From Geothrix rubra (GTDB taxonomy: Bacteria > Acidobacteriota > Holophagae > Holophagales > Holophagaceae): 64,000 bases of DNA. The translations under genes were made by a program, and so were the position numbers. Location: NCBI RefSeq assembly GCF_030268065.1, contig NZ_BSDD01000003.1, positions 485,451 to 549,450 of the forward strand, written 5' to 3'. Under the pieces are notes generated by a model that saw nothing but the letters and a program-made list of their open reading frames with translations, did no database searches and was not told the origin of the DNA. Position 1 is the stretch's first letter. Each line of letters opens with the position of its first letter. Positions 19,993-32,203 of the stretch are shown here, piece after piece.

Positions 19993-21540
19993 ATGGACTG
20001 GTTCGGTATGGCGACTCCCCTTCGGGTGCTGGTGGTGGACGACGATCCCGGGATGCGGGATGGCATGGCCATGAGCCTGAAGCGGTCCGGTTTCTTCGCG
20101 GAGCAGGCCCGCAGCGGCGAGGAGGCCCTGCGCATGGTCCGGCCCGGCGCCTACGACGCCGTGGTGACCGACCTGCGCATGCCCGGCATCGACGGCCTGC
20201 AGCTCACGGCCCGCCTCAAGGCCGTGGATCCCGCCCTGCCCGTCCTGCTCATCACGGCCTTCGGCAGCCTGGAGGCGGCCCGGGAGGCCATGCGCCTGGG
20301 CGCCTTCGACTTCCTCTCCAAGCCCTTCAGCCCCGAGGAGCTCACCGCCGCCCTGAACAAGGCCCTGAAGGCCGAGACGCACCTCAAGGTGGAGGAGCCC
20401 GCCGACGCCCCCGTGATCCTCACCCAGGATCCGGCCGTGGGCGAGACCCTGGCCCTGGCCCGGCGCGCCGCGGACAGCCGCGCCACCATCCTCATCCAGG
20501 CCGAAAGCGGCACCGGCAAGGAGCTGCTGGCGAAGCTCATCCACGGCTCCAGCCCCCGCCGCAACGGCCCCTTCGTGGCCATCAACTGCGCCGCCATCCC
20601 CGAGAACCTGCTGGAGTCCGAGCTCTTCGGCTACGAGAAGGGCGCCTTCACCGGCGCCACCGGCACCAAGGCCGGCCGCTTCGAGCAGGCGGACGGCGGC
20701 ACCCTGGTGCTGGACGAGGTGGGCGAGCTGCCCCTCGGCCTGCAGGGCAAGCTGCTCCGGGCCCTGCAGGAGCGCACCGTGGACCGCCTGGGCGGTACCC
20801 GGCCCATCCCCGTGGACGTGCGCCTCATCGCGCTCACGAACCGCGACCTCCAGGCCGAGGTGAAGGCCGGGCGCTTCCGCGAGGATCTCTACTACAGGCT
20901 GAACGTCATCCCCCTGGACCTGCCGCCCCTGCGCAACCGCCCGGGGGACCTGGAGCTTCTGGCCGCCCATTTCGCCGAGCGCTACGCCCGGGAGAACGAC
21001 CGGCCCGTGCCCGAGCTGGCCCCCAGCTTCTTCGCGGCCCTGACGCGCCATGGCTGGGCCGGCAACATCCGCGAACTGGAGAATGTCATCCAGCGCTGCG
21101 TGGTGCTGAGCCAGGGCCACCGCCTCAGCCAGCGCGACCTCCACTGGCTGCTGCCCCCCGAGAGCCTGGAGGGCCTGCCCGAGGATCCGCCCGAGCGCCC
21201 GGCGATGCCCCCGGTCCGCGAGTCTGGCCGGCGCGAGGGCACGGGCTCCCTGCCTGCGGTTCCCGAGGCCGAGCTCCCGCCCGGTGCCGTCCTCGCCGAT
21301 CCCCGGACGCCCCTGGCGGGCATGCCCCTCGGCACCCCCGTGGTGCTGCCCCTGGGCCTCAGCCTGCCGGAGCTGGAGCGCTTCTGGCTGCTCAGCACCC
21401 TCAGCGCCCTCAAGGGCAACCGCACGCATGCCGCCGAGCAGCTCGACATCGCCCTGCGCACCGTGCGCAACAAGATCAACGAGTACCGCGCCGACGGCTT
21501 CGAGATCCCCGCCAGCCAGCGCGGGCGGGACGAAGACTGA
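19993..21540 (+). CDS. NtrC-family sigma-54-dependent response regulator
   Basis: The 515 residues contain three domains. A receiver (about 8-120) has the acidic pocket VVDDD, phospho-Asp in VVTDLRMPG (near residue 59) and Lys in LSKPFS. An AAA+ sigma-54 interaction domain (about 145-375) has AESGTGKE (Walker A), the intact sigma-54 loop GAFTGA and GGTLVLDEVGEL (Walker B). A C-terminal Fis-type helix-turn-helix spans about 465-505. It should activate RNA polymerase-sigma-54 promoters after phosphorylation. No histidine kinase is adjacent. An ATG at 20008 (MATPLRVLVVDDD) is an equally good start. Confidence 0.93.
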   Translation: MDWFGMATPLRVLVVDDDPGMRDGMAMSLKRSGFFAEQARSGEEALRMVRPGAYDAVVTDLRMPGIDGLQLTARLKAVDPALPVLLITAFGSLEAAREAMRLGAFDFLSKPFSPEELTAALNKALKAETHLKVEEPADAPVILTQDPAVGETLALARRAADSRATILIQAESGTGKELLAKLIHGSSPRRNGPFVAINCAAIPENLLESELFGYEKGAFTGATGTKAGRFEQADGGTLVLDEVGELPLGLQGKLLRALQERTVDRLGGTRPIPVDVRLIALTNRDLQAEVKAGRFREDLYYRLNVIPLDLPPLRNRPGDLELLAAHFAERYARENDRPVPELAPSFFAALTRHGWAGNIRELENVIQRCVVLSQGHRLSQRDLHWLLPPESLEGLPEDPPERPAMPPVRESGRREGTGSLPAVPEAELPPGAVLADPRTPLAGMPLGTPVVLPLGLSLPELERFWLLSTLSALKGNRTHAAEQLDIALRTVRNKINEYRADGFEIPASQRGRDED

Positions 21541-21558
21541 ACGATCCCAGGATCGCCC

Positions 21559-21954
21559 ATGGAGTGGAGCGTCGACATCGATCCGGAAGCGGCGCTGGTC
21601 CGGATCAGGGCCTGGGGCGCCGCGCGCCTGGAGGGATTCGTCGGCTATGCCCGCGAGGTGCAGGAACATCCCGCCTGGCAGCCCGGCATGGCGATCCTGG
21701 TGGACCTGCAGGACCTGGACCTGACCCCGATGAAAGCCGATGACATCAACCGGCTGGTGGCCATCCAGAAGACCTACAGCAAGGACGCCGTGTCGGGCCC
21801 CATCGCCACGGTGGTGAGCCGGCTGGTCGATTTTGGCATCGTGCGGATGTGGGAGGCCCACGTCTCCAGCACCGGAAGGAATCACCGCGTGTTCACCGAC
21901 CTGGACGAGGCCAGGGCCTGGCTTCTGCAGCAGACCGGCCGGAGCCGGCCCTGA
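21559..21954 (+). CDS. Small STAS/SpoIIAA-like protein
   Basis: The 131 residues show a SpoIIAA-like pattern: an N-terminal strand pair (MEWSVDIDPEAALVRIRAWG), a helix, a central hydrophobic strand GMAILVDLQDLDLTP, then a helix and strand IATVVSRLVDFGIVRMWE, and a final helix near FTDLDEARAWLL. Such single-domain proteins often act in regulatory or envelope contexts, but no partner is evident. AGGAT precedes the ATG by about seven bases. It lies 18 bases after the NtrC-type regulator and may be co-transcribed with it. Confidence 0.72.
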   Translation: MEWSVDIDPEAALVRIRAWGAARLEGFVGYAREVQEHPAWQPGMAILVDLQDLDLTPMKADDINRLVAIQKTYSKDAVSGPIATVVSRLVDFGIVRMWEAHVSSTGRNHRVFTDLDEARAWLLQQTGRSRP

Positions 21955-21963
21955 CGGACGCCC

Positions 21964-22899
21964 CTAGGGCCTCCGGGGCTCCAGGGGCTTGAGTCTGAGC
22001 CAGGGCGGGATGGTGATGGCGCCGGTCTCGTGACGGTAGAAGGCCGCGGTGATCTCGGCGCCCAGGAGGAAGATGGCGCTGCTGTAGTACAGGAACGTCA
22101 GGCCGGCCACGATGCCGATGAGCGAGCCGTACATGATGCCCCAGGTCAGGGTGTGCTTCAGGTAGATGCCGAAGCCCCACTTGGCCACCCACCAGAGGGC
22201 CGTGGACACGGCGGCGCCCAGGAAGGCGTGGCGGAACTTCACGTGGAGCCTCGGGAGGTGCTGCAGCACGATGGTGGACACCACCAGCACCAGCAGGGGC
22301 GGCATGAAGGGCAGGAAGTCCGTGCGCGGCAGGGGCAGGTGCCGGTGCACCGCGCCGCCCACCAGCAGCGCCAGGAAGAGCACCATGGCCAGCACGCCGC
22401 CCACCAGCAGCGCAACCCGGCGCAGGAGGTGGTTCTTTCGGGTCTGGCGGTGCTTCTTGATGCGCAGGCCGAAGACGTGGGCCAGGCTGGTGTCCAGCTG
22501 GCCGATGCCCCAGTAGCTGCCGAAGAGCAGCACGATCCAGGAGAACCCCATGCCGCCGATGCGCTGGCTGTTGGCCACGGCGTCGGCCACGAACTCCCGC
22601 GGGAGGTAGGGGATGATGTCCTGCAGGGTGCGCAGGGTGGCGAGGCCGTAGGCCTTGCTGCCCAGGATGACGCCCAGGAGCTTGAAGAGCAGGGTGGAGA
22701 GGGGCACGAGGCTCACGATGAGCCAGAAGCTGAGGCCTGCCGCGTAGCTGAAGCAGTCGTCCTTCTGGTACTTGCTGAGCACCTCCGCCGTGAAGGCCCC
22801 GGCCCGGCCCAGGGGCGGCACCGCATGGGCCACGGCCATCCAGGCCTCCTGGAGGCTGGCTTTCAGCCGCGCCCAGTGGCCCAGGACCTGCTCCACCAT
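21964..22899 (-). CDS. YihY/BrkB-family inner membrane protein
   Basis: The 311-residue protein has the YihY layout: a cytoplasmic N-terminus, then six hydrophobic segments beginning with SYAAGLSFWLIVSLVPLSTLLF (the AAAxSFY-like first helix near residue 53) and ending with LIGIVAGLTFLYYSSAIFLLGAEI. The family was once called RNase BN but has no nuclease role; its transport or envelope function is unsettled. A small two-helix membrane gene starts just upstream on the same strand, eight bases away, and is probably in the same operon. Confidence 0.9.
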   Translation of the reverse strand: MVEQVLGHWARLKASLQEAWMAVAHAVPPLGRAGAFTAEVLSKYQKDDCFSYAAGLSFWLIVSLVPLSTLLFKLLGVILGSKAYGLATLRTLQDIIPYLPREFVADAVANSQRIGGMGFSWIVLLFGSYWGIGQLDTSLAHVFGLRIKKHRQTRKNHLLRRVALLVGGVLAMVLFLALLVGGAVHRHLPLPRTDFLPFMPPLLVLVVSTIVLQHLPRLHVKFRHAFLGAAVSTALWWVAKWGFGIYLKHTLTWGIMYGSLIGIVAGLTFLYYSSAIFLLGAEITAAFYRHETGAITIPPWLRLKPLEPRRP

Positions 22900-22907
22900 G
22901 GGACCCC

Positions 22908-23108
22908 CTAGAAGCGGACGGGGTGGCGCGGCAGGAAGTACATCAGCCAGGCGAGCGCCAGGCCGATCCCGATGAGCCCCGCCGCATGCTTGAGGATCGA
23001 GGCCCGCGTCCGCTCCGGCCGGGTCGTCGGATGCAGCAGCCCGAGCACCAGCGAGATGCCCAGGCCCATCACGAAGAAATGGATGACGTGGCTGGAGAGA
23101 AAGCGCAT
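22908..23108 (-). CDS. Small two-helix membrane protein
   Basis: A 66-residue product with two hydrophobic segments (FFVMGLGISLVLGLL near 11-25 and AGLIGIGLALAWLMYFL near 43-59) joined by a basic loop, ending HPVRF. It lies between lon and the YihY gene in the same direction, with eight bases to the latter. There is no recognisable family and no clear ribosome site. Its composition and position support a real small gene, but that is the only evidence. Confidence 0.6.
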   Translation of the reverse strand: MRFLSSHVIHFFVMGLGISLVLGLLHPTTRPERTRASILKHAAGLIGIGLALAWLMYFLPRHPVRF

Positions 23109-23150
23109 GGCAACAGGCTATCAGCTAACGGGCCCCGGCGGCCGGCTGCC

Positions 23151-25583
<2,433 letters not shown>

Positions 25584-25686
25584 GGGGGGACTCCGGACGA
25601 CCGCGGGGAAGGGACCCGGGAGGGTACTGCAAAGTTTACGCCGCCTGCGAGGGGCTCCCGGGGCGGGCCGGGATCCCCGCGCGTGG

Positions 25687-25697
25687 GACAAATTGTC
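25687..25697. promoter_or_regulatory. Palindrome GACAAATTGTC in the lon/copper-receptor divergent gap
   Basis: A perfect 11-base palindrome, AT-rich in a very GC-rich gap of 269 bases (25584-25852), 104 bases upstream of the lon start and 156 before the receptor. It is a reasonable candidate operator for either gene. No consensus promoter is obvious in the gap and no regulator can be named. Confidence 0.3.
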
Positions 25698-25852
25698 GCG
25701 CGGCCAGGGCGGATTCGTCCGGTAGGTTTTTTCCTTCGGCCGGTCCCGCCCTCCTCGCTGGAGGGCCCGTGGAACCCGACCCGCAGGTGATCTTCCCGGC
25801 CCGCCCCAGGGCCCGCCGGTGCCCCGCCCACGCCCCCTGAAAGGCCACCCCC

Positions 25853-27940
25853 GTGACGCATCCCGCCTTCTCCCGCGCCGCCCTGCTCCTCTGCGCCCTG
25901 CCCCGCCTCGCCGCCGGGGAGGCCGAGGGTCCCACCCCGGAGAAGGCCCGCCCCGTGCCCTCCGCTGTCGTGGAAGTGGCCGCGCCCCTGCCCCAGGAGC
26001 CCCTGGTGACGGTCACGGACCCCAAGGCCCCCCGGCAGCCCGTCCCGGCCCACGACGGCGCCGAGTACCTGAAGACCATCCCCGGCTTCGCCGTCATCCG
26101 GAAGGGCGGCACGGACGGCGATCCGGTGCTGCGCGGCATGGCCGGCTCCCGCCTGAACCTGCTGGTGAATGGCGAGCAGGTCCTCGGCGGCTGTGGCGCC
26201 CGCATGGATCCGCCCACGGCCTACGTGTTTCCCGAGTCCTTCGACCGCATCACGGTCATCAAGGGGCCCCAGACCGTCCTCTACGGCCCCGGCAATTCCG
26301 CCGGCACCGTGCTGTTCGAGCGGACCAGCGCCCGCCTGGCCCGGCCGGGCTGGCGGGGCACCGCCAGCCTCCTGGGCGGCAGCTGGGGCCGCAATGACGA
26401 GGTGCTGGACGCCACGGGCGGCACGCCGGAGGTCTACGTCCGCGGCGCGGGCACCCGTTCCCACCTGGGCGACTACCGGGACGGGAACGGGAACGCCGTC
26501 CATTCCGGCTACACCCGCTGGAGCGCCTTCGGTGCCGCGGGTTGGACGCCGGACGACGACACGCGCCTGGAGCTGTCCGGCAGCCGCAGCGACGGCCGGG
26601 CCGCCTACGCCGACCGCAGCATGGACGGCGCGAAGTTCCTCCGCGAGAACCTGGGCCTGACCTACGATCAGCGGCACCTCTCGCCCCTCCTGGATCGCCT
26701 GGAGGTCCAGCTGTACCGGAACGACGTGGACCACGTGATGGACAACGCCACGCTGCGCACGTTCACGCCCACGCCCATGGCGCCGGAACCGGCGGCCATG
26801 AATCCCGGCCGCACCACCGAGGGGGGGCGGGTGGCGGCCACCCTCCGCCTGGCGGAGGCCACCCAGGTCGTCCTCGGCGGCGACGTCCAGGCCAACCGGC
26901 ACACCTTCCGCATGAGCCTGCGCCAGTGGTCGCGGCCCGAGGAGACCCTGCCCCGCCTGGACGACGCCTTCTTCCGCAGCATCGGCCTCTTCGGGGAGCT
27001 GACCCACGCCTTCACGCCCGCGGACCGGCTGGTGGCGGGCTTCCGCGCGGACCGCTGGCACGCCGAGGACCGGCGGAGCCAGGTGCAGCTCACCATGATG
27101 GCCAGCGCGCCCGATCCCACGGCGGGCCAGCGCCGGGACACGACCCTGGAAAGCGGCTTCGCCCGCTACGAACGGGACGTGGCCGACGGTGCCATGACCC
27201 TCTACGCCGGCCTCGGCCACGCGGAGCGCTTCCCCGACTACTGGGAGGCCATCAGCAAGGAGAGCCTCGCGTCTGTGAGCGCCTTCGGCACGCGCCCCGA
27301 GCGCACGACGCAGCTGGACCTGGGCCTGGTGAAGCAGACCGGCGCGCTCCGGGCCTCGTTCTCCGCCTTCTACGGCGAGGTGCGGGACTTCATCCTCATC
27401 CAGTCCAACGTGCCCAAGCCGGCCATGGGCGGCGCCACCCGCATGGCCACCGTGGCCCGCAACGTGGACGCCACCACCTGGGGCGGGGAGGCCGCCGCCA
27501 CCCTGGCCGTGACGGCCCGCCTCAAGGCCGAGGGGAGCCTGGCCTACGTCCACGGATCCAACGACACCGACCACCGGCCCCTGGCCCAGATGCCGCCCCT
27601 GGAGGCCCGGCTGGGCCTGACCTGGGACACCGGCGCGTGGTCCGTGGGCGGGCTCCTCCGGGCCGCGGCCCGGCAGGACCGCGTGGCCGTGAACCAGGGC
27701 AACATCGTGGGCCAGGACCTGGGCCCCACGGGCGGCTTCGCCGTGGTCTCGCTCAACGGCGGCTGGCGTCCCCGCCGGGGCCTCCTCGTCACCGCGGGCG
27801 TGGACAACCTCTTCAACCGCGCCTACGCGGAGCACCTCAGCCGCAACGCGACGACCGTCCCCGGCTTCGTCCTCCAGTCCCTCCGGGTGAACGAGCCCGG
27901 GCGGATGGCCTGGCTGAAGCTCACGCTCACCTTCGGCTGA
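25853..27940 (+). CDS. oprC: TonB-dependent copper receptor (OprC/NosA type)
   Basis: An outer-membrane beta-barrel receptor that imports copper with energy from TonB. The 695 residues have a short signal region (ending near LAAGEA), a plug domain (about 65-180) and a 22-strand barrel ending in the aromatic WLKLTLTF. The plug carries the subfamily hallmark [17 protein letters not shown] (about 119-135), with the Cys and Met residues that distinguish OprC/NosA from siderophore receptors, then [18 protein letters not shown]. The GTG start at 25853 is weakly supported by GAAAGG upstream. It heads a run with the RegB/RegA pair and a Cys-rich exported protein. Confidence 0.9.
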   Translation: MTHPAFSRAALLLCALPRLAAGEAEGPTPEKARPVPSAVVEVAAPLPQEPLVTVTDPKAPRQPVPAHDGAEYLKTIPGFAVIRKGGTDGDPVLRGMAGSRLNLLVNGEQVLGGCGARMDPPTAYVFPESFDRITVIKGPQTVLYGPGNSAGTVLFERTSARLARPGWRGTASLLGGSWGRNDEVLDATGGTPEVYVRGAGTRSHLGDYRDGNGNAVHSGYTRWSAFGAAGWTPDDDTRLELSGSRSDGRAAYADRSMDGAKFLRENLGLTYDQRHLSPLLDRLEVQLYRNDVDHVMDNATLRTFTPTPMAPEPAAMNPGRTTEGGRVAATLRLAEATQVVLGGDVQANRHTFRMSLRQWSRPEETLPRLDDAFFRSIGLFGELTHAFTPADRLVAGFRADRWHAEDRRSQVQLTMMASAPDPTAGQRRDTTLESGFARYERDVADGAMTLYAGLGHAERFPDYWEAISKESLASVSAFGTRPERTTQLDLGLVKQTGALRASFSAFYGEVRDFILIQSNVPKPAMGGATRMATVARNVDATTWGGEAAATLAVTARLKAEGSLAYVHGSNDTDHRPLAQMPPLEARLGLTWDTGAWSVGGLLRAAARQDRVAVNQGNIVGQDLGPTGGFAVVSLNGGWRPRRGLLVTAGVDNLFNRAYAEHLSRNATTVPGFVLQSLRVNEPGRMAWLKLTLTFG

Positions 27941-27972
27941 GCCCCCCCATGTGGCGCGGTTACCCTAGCCCC

Positions 27973-29250
27973 ATGCCCCCTCCGCATGAGCCCTTGTCGG
28001 GCGGCTCCCTCTCCTGGCTGGTCCGCTTCCGCTGGATCACGGCGGTGATGCAGGCGGCCACCATCCTGGGGGCGGTGTGGGTCCTCGAGGACGAGCTGCC
28101 CCTGGGCCCCCTCTTCGCGCTGGTGGCCATCGGCGCCCTGAGCAACCTGTTCCTGGCCCGCCGGCTCCGGGGCGGGGGCCCCGCCACCGCCTCCCTCCCG
28201 GGCCTGATGCTCGGCCTGGACATCTTCCTGCTCACGGGGCTCCTCTACTTCAGCGGCGGCCCCTCGAACCCCTTTACCGCCATCTACCTCGTGCACGTCA
28301 CCCTGGCCGCCGTGGTCATGCGGGGCGCCTGGGCCTGGGCCCTGGGCCTCCTGTCCACCCTCGGCTTCGGGCTCCTGTTCTTCTGGCACGTGCCCGTGGA
28401 GTCCCTCAGCCACATGGCCCACCGCGGGGGCGGGTTCTCCCTGCACCTGCTGGGCATGTGGCTGGCCTTCGCCGTCACCGCCACGCTCATCGCGGCCTTC
28501 GTGGGCCGGGTGACGGACGCGCTTCGCCAGCGCGAGGCCGAACTCACGGCCCTGCGCGATCTGGCGGCCCGCCAGACGCGGCTGGCTGCCCTCACCACCC
28601 TGGCCGCCGGCGTCGCCCACGAGCTGGGCACGCCCCTGGGCACCATCGCCGTGGCCGCCAAGGAGCTGCAGCGGACCGCGGAGCGGCTGGGGGCCGACGG
28701 CTTCGCCGTGGGCCAGGACGCGGCCCTCATCCGCCAGGAGGCGGACCGGTGCCGGCGGATCCTGGACCAGATGGCTGGCCCGGCGGGTTCCCCCCCGGGG
28801 GAACAGCCCGAACCCCTCGCCTGGGAGGAACTGGCCTCGGCCCTGAGGGCGGCCCTCGGCCCCGCGGAACAGGCGCGCCTGGACCTCCGCCTGCCCCCGG
28901 GCGCCAGCGGCCCCGTGCCCCGGGAGGGCCTCCTCCGGACCCTGCGGGCGCTCCTGGGCAACGCCTTCGAAGCCACCTCCGCCCAGGGCCGCGTGAGCCT
29001 GTCCGCCGAAGGCACCGACGGGGGCTGGCGCATCCGGATCCAGGACCAGGGCGTGGGCATGTCCCCGGAGGTGCTCGCCCGCGCCGGCGAGCCCTTCTTC
29101 ACCACCAAGCCGCCGGGCGGGGGCATGGGCCTGGGCCTCTTCCTCGCCCGCACCTTCGCCGAGGAGCTGGGCGGCACCCTGACCCTGGATTCCGCCCAGG
29201 GCCGAGGCACCACCGTCGACCTCGCCTGGCCGGAGGCACCCCATGGCTGA
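27973..29250 (+). CDS. regB: RegB/PrrB-type redox sensor histidine kinase
   Basis: The 425 residues have six hydrophobic segments (about 15-175), a H-box VAHELGTPLG with phospho-acceptor His216, and a C-terminal HATPase domain (GNAFEA N-box, DQGVGMS G1 box, GGGMGLGLFLAR G2 box). Two RegB hallmarks are present: GGPSNPF (95-101), the ubiquinone-site loop between membrane helices, and EADRCRRIL with Cys260, matching the redox-active Cys265 of Rhodobacter RegB. The kinase should sense respiratory redox state. An in-frame ATG at 27949 is an alternative start. It overlaps regA by eight bases. Confidence 0.9.
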   Translation: MPPPHEPLSGGSLSWLVRFRWITAVMQAATILGAVWVLEDELPLGPLFALVAIGALSNLFLARRLRGGGPATASLPGLMLGLDIFLLTGLLYFSGGPSNPFTAIYLVHVTLAAVVMRGAWAWALGLLSTLGFGLLFFWHVPVESLSHMAHRGGGFSLHLLGMWLAFAVTATLIAAFVGRVTDALRQREAELTALRDLAARQTRLAALTTLAAGVAHELGTPLGTIAVAAKELQRTAERLGADGFAVGQDAALIRQEADRCRRILDQMAGPAGSPPGEQPEPLAWEELASALRAALGPAEQARLDLRLPPGASGPVPREGLLRTLRALLGNAFEATSAQGRVSLSAEGTDGGWRIRIQDQGVGMSPEVLARAGEPFFTTKPPGGGMGLGLFLARTFAEELGGTLTLDSAQGRGTTVDLAWPEAPHG

Positions 29251-29782
29251 AGCCCTGCCCTCCATCCTGCTGGTGGACGACGACGCCGTCTTCCGGGGAC
29301 GGCTGGCCCAGGCCCTGGAAGCGCGCGGCCTGGACGTCTGGCCCGCCGCCTGCGCGGAGGAGGCCCTGGCCCGGGCGCGGGAGGAGACCCCCGAGTACGC
29401 CCTGGTGGACCTGCGGATGCCCGGGGGCTCGGGCCTGGACCTGGTGCAGGCCCTGCACGCCCTCGACGCCACCACCCGCATCGTGGTGCTCACGGGCTAC
29501 GGCAGCATCGCCACCGCCCTCTCGGCGGTCCGCCTGGGGGCCGTCCACTACCTCACCAAGCCCGCCGACGTGGACGAGATCCTGGCCGCCTTCCAGGCCC
29601 CCGAGCTCGCCGAGGCCCCCGCGGCCCCGGGCGAGACGCCCTCCCTGGCGCGCGTCGAGTGGGAGCACATCCAGCGGGTCCTGGGCGACTGCAACGGCAA
29701 CCTCTCCGAGGCCGCCCGGCGCCTGGGGATGCACCGCCGGTCCCTGCAGCGCAAGGCCGCCCGGCGGCGGCCCCTGCGGTGA
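29243..29782 (+). CDS. regA: RegA/PrrA/ActR-type response regulator
   Basis: The 179 residues comprise a receiver (about 7-120) with LLVDDD, phospho-Asp56 in YALVDLRMPG and Lys in YLTKPAD, a Pro/Ala linker, and a compact Fis-type helix-turn-helix (CNGNLSEAARRLGMHRRSL, about 150-168). The RegA-specific HTH (EAARRLGMHRRSLQRK) is well conserved. With RegB it forms the redox two-component system known to control respiration, carbon and nitrogen fixation genes in Proteobacteria. Which genes it controls here is unknown; the copper receptor and the following exported protein are the obvious candidates by proximity. Confidence 0.92.
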   Translation: MAEALPSILLVDDDAVFRGRLAQALEARGLDVWPAACAEEALARAREETPEYALVDLRMPGGSGLDLVQALHALDATTRIVVLTGYGSIATALSAVRLGAVHYLTKPADVDEILAAFQAPELAEAPAAPGETPSLARVEWEHIQRVLGDCNGNLSEAARRLGMHRRSLQRKAARRRPLR

Positions 29783-29862
29783 GCGTCCGGCCTGCGACCC
29801 TTTGACGCAGGCGGAGCCGGCCCCGTCCGCGCTACTCCTGTCCTGACAACCTTGAGGCCCCC

Positions 29863-30816
29863 GTGATCCGTCCCCGCCCCGCCCTGGCCCTCCTCGCCCT
29901 TCTCCTGACGGCCGCCCCGGCCGAAGCCTGCGGGGCCTGCGGCTGCACGCTCAACGGGGACTGGGCCAGCCAGGGCATCGCCACCCGCCCGGGGCTCCGC
30001 TTCGACCTCCGCTACGACGCCTTCACCCAGGACCAGCTGCGGTCGGGGACCGGGGCCGTGGATCCCGCCTCCCTGCCCCTGCCGAACGAGCAGGAGGTGC
30101 AGCGGAGCACCGCCAACCGGAACCTCACGCTGACCCTGGACTGGAGCCCCAGCGCGGCCTGGGGCCTGAGCCTCCAGGCGCCGGCCTACTGGCGGAACCA
30201 CGAGACGGTGGCCGCCGGCGACGTGGATCCCTCCTTCTCGCGGAGCACGGGCCTCGGGGATGTCCGTCTGGTGGGCCGCTACCAGGGCTTCCTGGACGAC
30301 TTCTCCCTCGGCGTGCAGGCGGGGCTGAAGCTCCCCACCGGCCGGTACCACGACCCCTTCGGCTCCGGCCCCCAAGCCGGGGAGCCCGTCGACCGGGGGC
30401 TCCAGCCCGGCACGGGCACCACGGACCTGCTGCTGGGCCTCTACAAGTTCGGCGATCTCGGCCTGGCCTGGGGCTGGTTCGCCCAGGCCCTGCTCCAGCT
30501 GCCCCTCGCCAGCCGGGAGGGCTTCCGACCGGGGCGGGCCGTGAACGCCAACGCGGGCCTGCGCTACGGGGGCCTCGGCCCCCTGACGCCCCAGCTCCAG
30601 CTGAACGTCCGGGCGGAGCAGCGGGAGTCCGGCGCGGCGGCGGACGTGGCCAACAGCGGCGCCACCCTGGTGTACCTCAGCCCCGGCCTCACCGCGGACC
30701 TGGGCCGCGGCGTCCAGGCCTACGCCTTCGTCCAGGTACCCGTCCACCAGCGCGTGAACGGCCTCCAGCTCGAGCCCCGGTCCAGCGTGTCGGTGGGGCT
30801 CCACGTCGCGTTCTAG
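29863..30816 (+). CDS. Exported Cys-rich-N-terminus outer-membrane transporter-like protein
   Basis: The 317-residue protein has a signal peptide ending AEA followed at once by CGACGC (residues 24-29), a striking cysteine cluster at the mature N-terminus. The rest is a series of amphipathic beta-strands with alternating aromatic residues (for example LRFDLRYDAF and LSLQAPAYWR) ending in SVGLHVAF, typical of outer-membrane porin-like transporters of the phenol-degradation MetA-type superfamily. The cysteines could bind metal or serve as a lipid anchor, although no full lipobox is present. The GTG start is the only candidate that includes the signal peptide. It follows regA by 80 bases, so a redox or copper link is plausible but unproven. 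Confidence 0.72.
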   Translation: MIRPRPALALLALLLTAAPAEACGACGCTLNGDWASQGIATRPGLRFDLRYDAFTQDQLRSGTGAVDPASLPLPNEQEVQRSTANRNLTLTLDWSPSAAWGLSLQAPAYWRNHETVAAGDVDPSFSRSTGLGDVRLVGRYQGFLDDFSLGVQAGLKLPTGRYHDPFGSGPQAGEPVDRGLQPGTGTTDLLLGLYKFGDLGLAWGWFAQALLQLPLASREGFRPGRAVNANAGLRYGGLGPLTPQLQLNVRAEQRESGAAADVANSGATLVYLSPGLTADLGRGVQAYAFVQVPVHQRVNGLQLEPRSSVSVGLHVAF

Positions 30817-30835
30817 CCCCGAAGAAGAAAGGACT

Positions 30836-30916
30836 CCACGAAGGGCACGAAGGAAGGCGGGCCAGCCCAGGCCCTGATTCGTGGGCTTGGTGTCCTGCTT
30901 CGTACCCTTCGTGGTG
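30836..30916. repeat. Hairpin repeat, CCACGAAGG family
   Basis: The left arm CCACGAAGGGCACGAAGG (30836-30853) and the right arm CTTCGTACCCTTCGTGG (30899-30915) are inverted repeats flanking about 45 bases. It lies between two convergent genes and could act as a bidirectional transcript end. Related elements are at 41168-41312 and 55658-55749. Confidence 0.75.
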
Positions 30917-30936
30917 AGCCTTTCAGGCCCTGATGC

Positions 30937-32181
30937 TCAGCCCGCGGCGGAGATGGGGGAGCTGGGCAGGCCCAGGACCTCCTCCACCTTCTGGCGGGTG
31001 ATGCGCAGGGTCTCGCGGGTGGTTCGCTTGTCCGAGGGCAGCTCGTACATGGGCTCCAGGAGGATCTGCTCCACCAGGCTGCGGAGGCCGCGGGCGCCCA
31101 GCTTGCGGGTGAGGGCCTGGTCGGCGATGGCCTCCAGGGCGCCCTCCTCGAAGCTCAGGTCCACGTCGTCCATGTCGAACAGCTTCACGAACTGCTTGGT
31201 GACCGCGTTCTTGGGCTGGGTGAGGATGGCCACGAGGGCCTCCCGGTCCAGGGGGGTGAGGCCCGCCACCACGGGCAGGCGGCCCACCAGCTCGGGGATG
31301 AGGCCGAACTTGATGATGTCCTCGGGCTCCACGAGGCCCAGCATGTGGTCCTTGTCGCCCTTGGAGGAGGGCTTGGCGCCGAAGCCCACGGCCTTGGCGC
31401 GGATGCGCTGCTTGATGATGTCCTCGATGCCCACGAAGGCGCCGCCGCAGATGAACAGGATGTTGCTCGTGTCCAGCTGGATGAACTCCTGGTGGGGGTG
31501 CTTCCGGCCGCCCTGGGGCGGCACGTTGGCCACGGTGCCCTCCACCAGCTTGAGCAGGGCCTGCTGCACGCCCTCGCCGCTCACGTCGCGGGTGATGCTG
31601 GGGTTCTCGCTCTTCCGGCCGATCTTGTCGATCTCGTCGATGAAGACGATGCCCCGCTGGGCCCGCTCCACGTCGTAGTTGGCGGCCTGGAGCAGCTTGG
31701 TGAGGATGTTCTCCACGTCCTCGCCCACGTAGCCGGCCTCGGTCAGCGTGGTGGCGTCGGCCATGGCCAGGGGCACGTCCAGGAAGCGGGCCAGGGTCTG
31801 GGCCAGCAGCGTCTTGCCGGTGCCCGTGGGGCCCAGGAGCAGGATGTTGCTCTTGGACAGCTCCACCTCGCCCGACCCCAGGGCCTTCCGGGGGCTGAGG
31901 ATGCGCTTGTAGTGGTTGTAGACGGCGACGGACAGGCGCTTCTTGGCGGCCTCCTGGCCGATGACGTAGTCGTCCAGGAAGGCCTTGATCTCCTTGGGGC
32001 GGCTCAGGCGGGCCTCGTGCTTGCCCAGGGGCTTGCCCTGGCGGCTCATGCGCAGCTGCAGCTGCCCCGCCTCCAGGCACTCGTTGCAGATGAAGGCCTC
32101 CGGCCCGGCCAGGAGCTGCTCCACCTCGTGGGGCTCCTTGCCGCAGAAGGAGCATTTCTGGTCGCGCTTGTATTTATTCAC
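30937..32181 (-). CDS. clpX: ClpX, ATP-dependent unfoldase of Clp protease
   Basis: ClpX unfolds substrates and feeds them to ClpP. The 414 residues begin with the C4 zinc finger (Cys10, Cys13, Cys32 and Cys35, in CSFCG and CNECL). They continue with Walker A GPTGTGKT (117-124), Walker [13 protein letters not shown] (about 187) and the sensor region, ending in the helical small domain with [18 protein letters not shown]. The GTG start at 32181 has AGGAGG upstream. It is not next to clpP, which is usual elsewhere; instead greA precedes it by 22 bases on the same strand, suggesting co-transcription. Confidence 0.96.
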   Translation of the reverse strand: MNKYKRDQKCSFCGKEPHEVEQLLAGPEAFICNECLEAGQLQLRMSRQGKPLGKHEARLSRPKEIKAFLDDYVIGQEAAKKRLSVAVYNHYKRILSPRKALGSGEVELSKSNILLLGPTGTGKTLLAQTLARFLDVPLAMADATTLTEAGYVGEDVENILTKLLQAANYDVERAQRGIVFIDEIDKIGRKSENPSITRDVSGEGVQQALLKLVEGTVANVPPQGGRKHPHQEFIQLDTSNILFICGGAFVGIEDIIKQRIRAKAVGFGAKPSSKGDKDHMLGLVEPEDIIKFGLIPELVGRLPVVAGLTPLDREALVAILTQPKNAVTKQFVKLFDMDDVDLSFEEGALEAIADQALTRKLGARGLRSLVEQILLEPMYELPSDKRTTRETLRITRQKVEEVLGLPSSPISAAG

Positions 32182-32203
32182 TGAACCCCCTCCTGGGGAC
32201 GCC

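Noticed and set aside
25584..25691. An N-terminal extension of Lon from an upstream ATG
   Set aside because: The extra 36 residues are Arg/Pro-rich and unlike Lon; the TTG at 25583 has a good ribosome site and conserved context.
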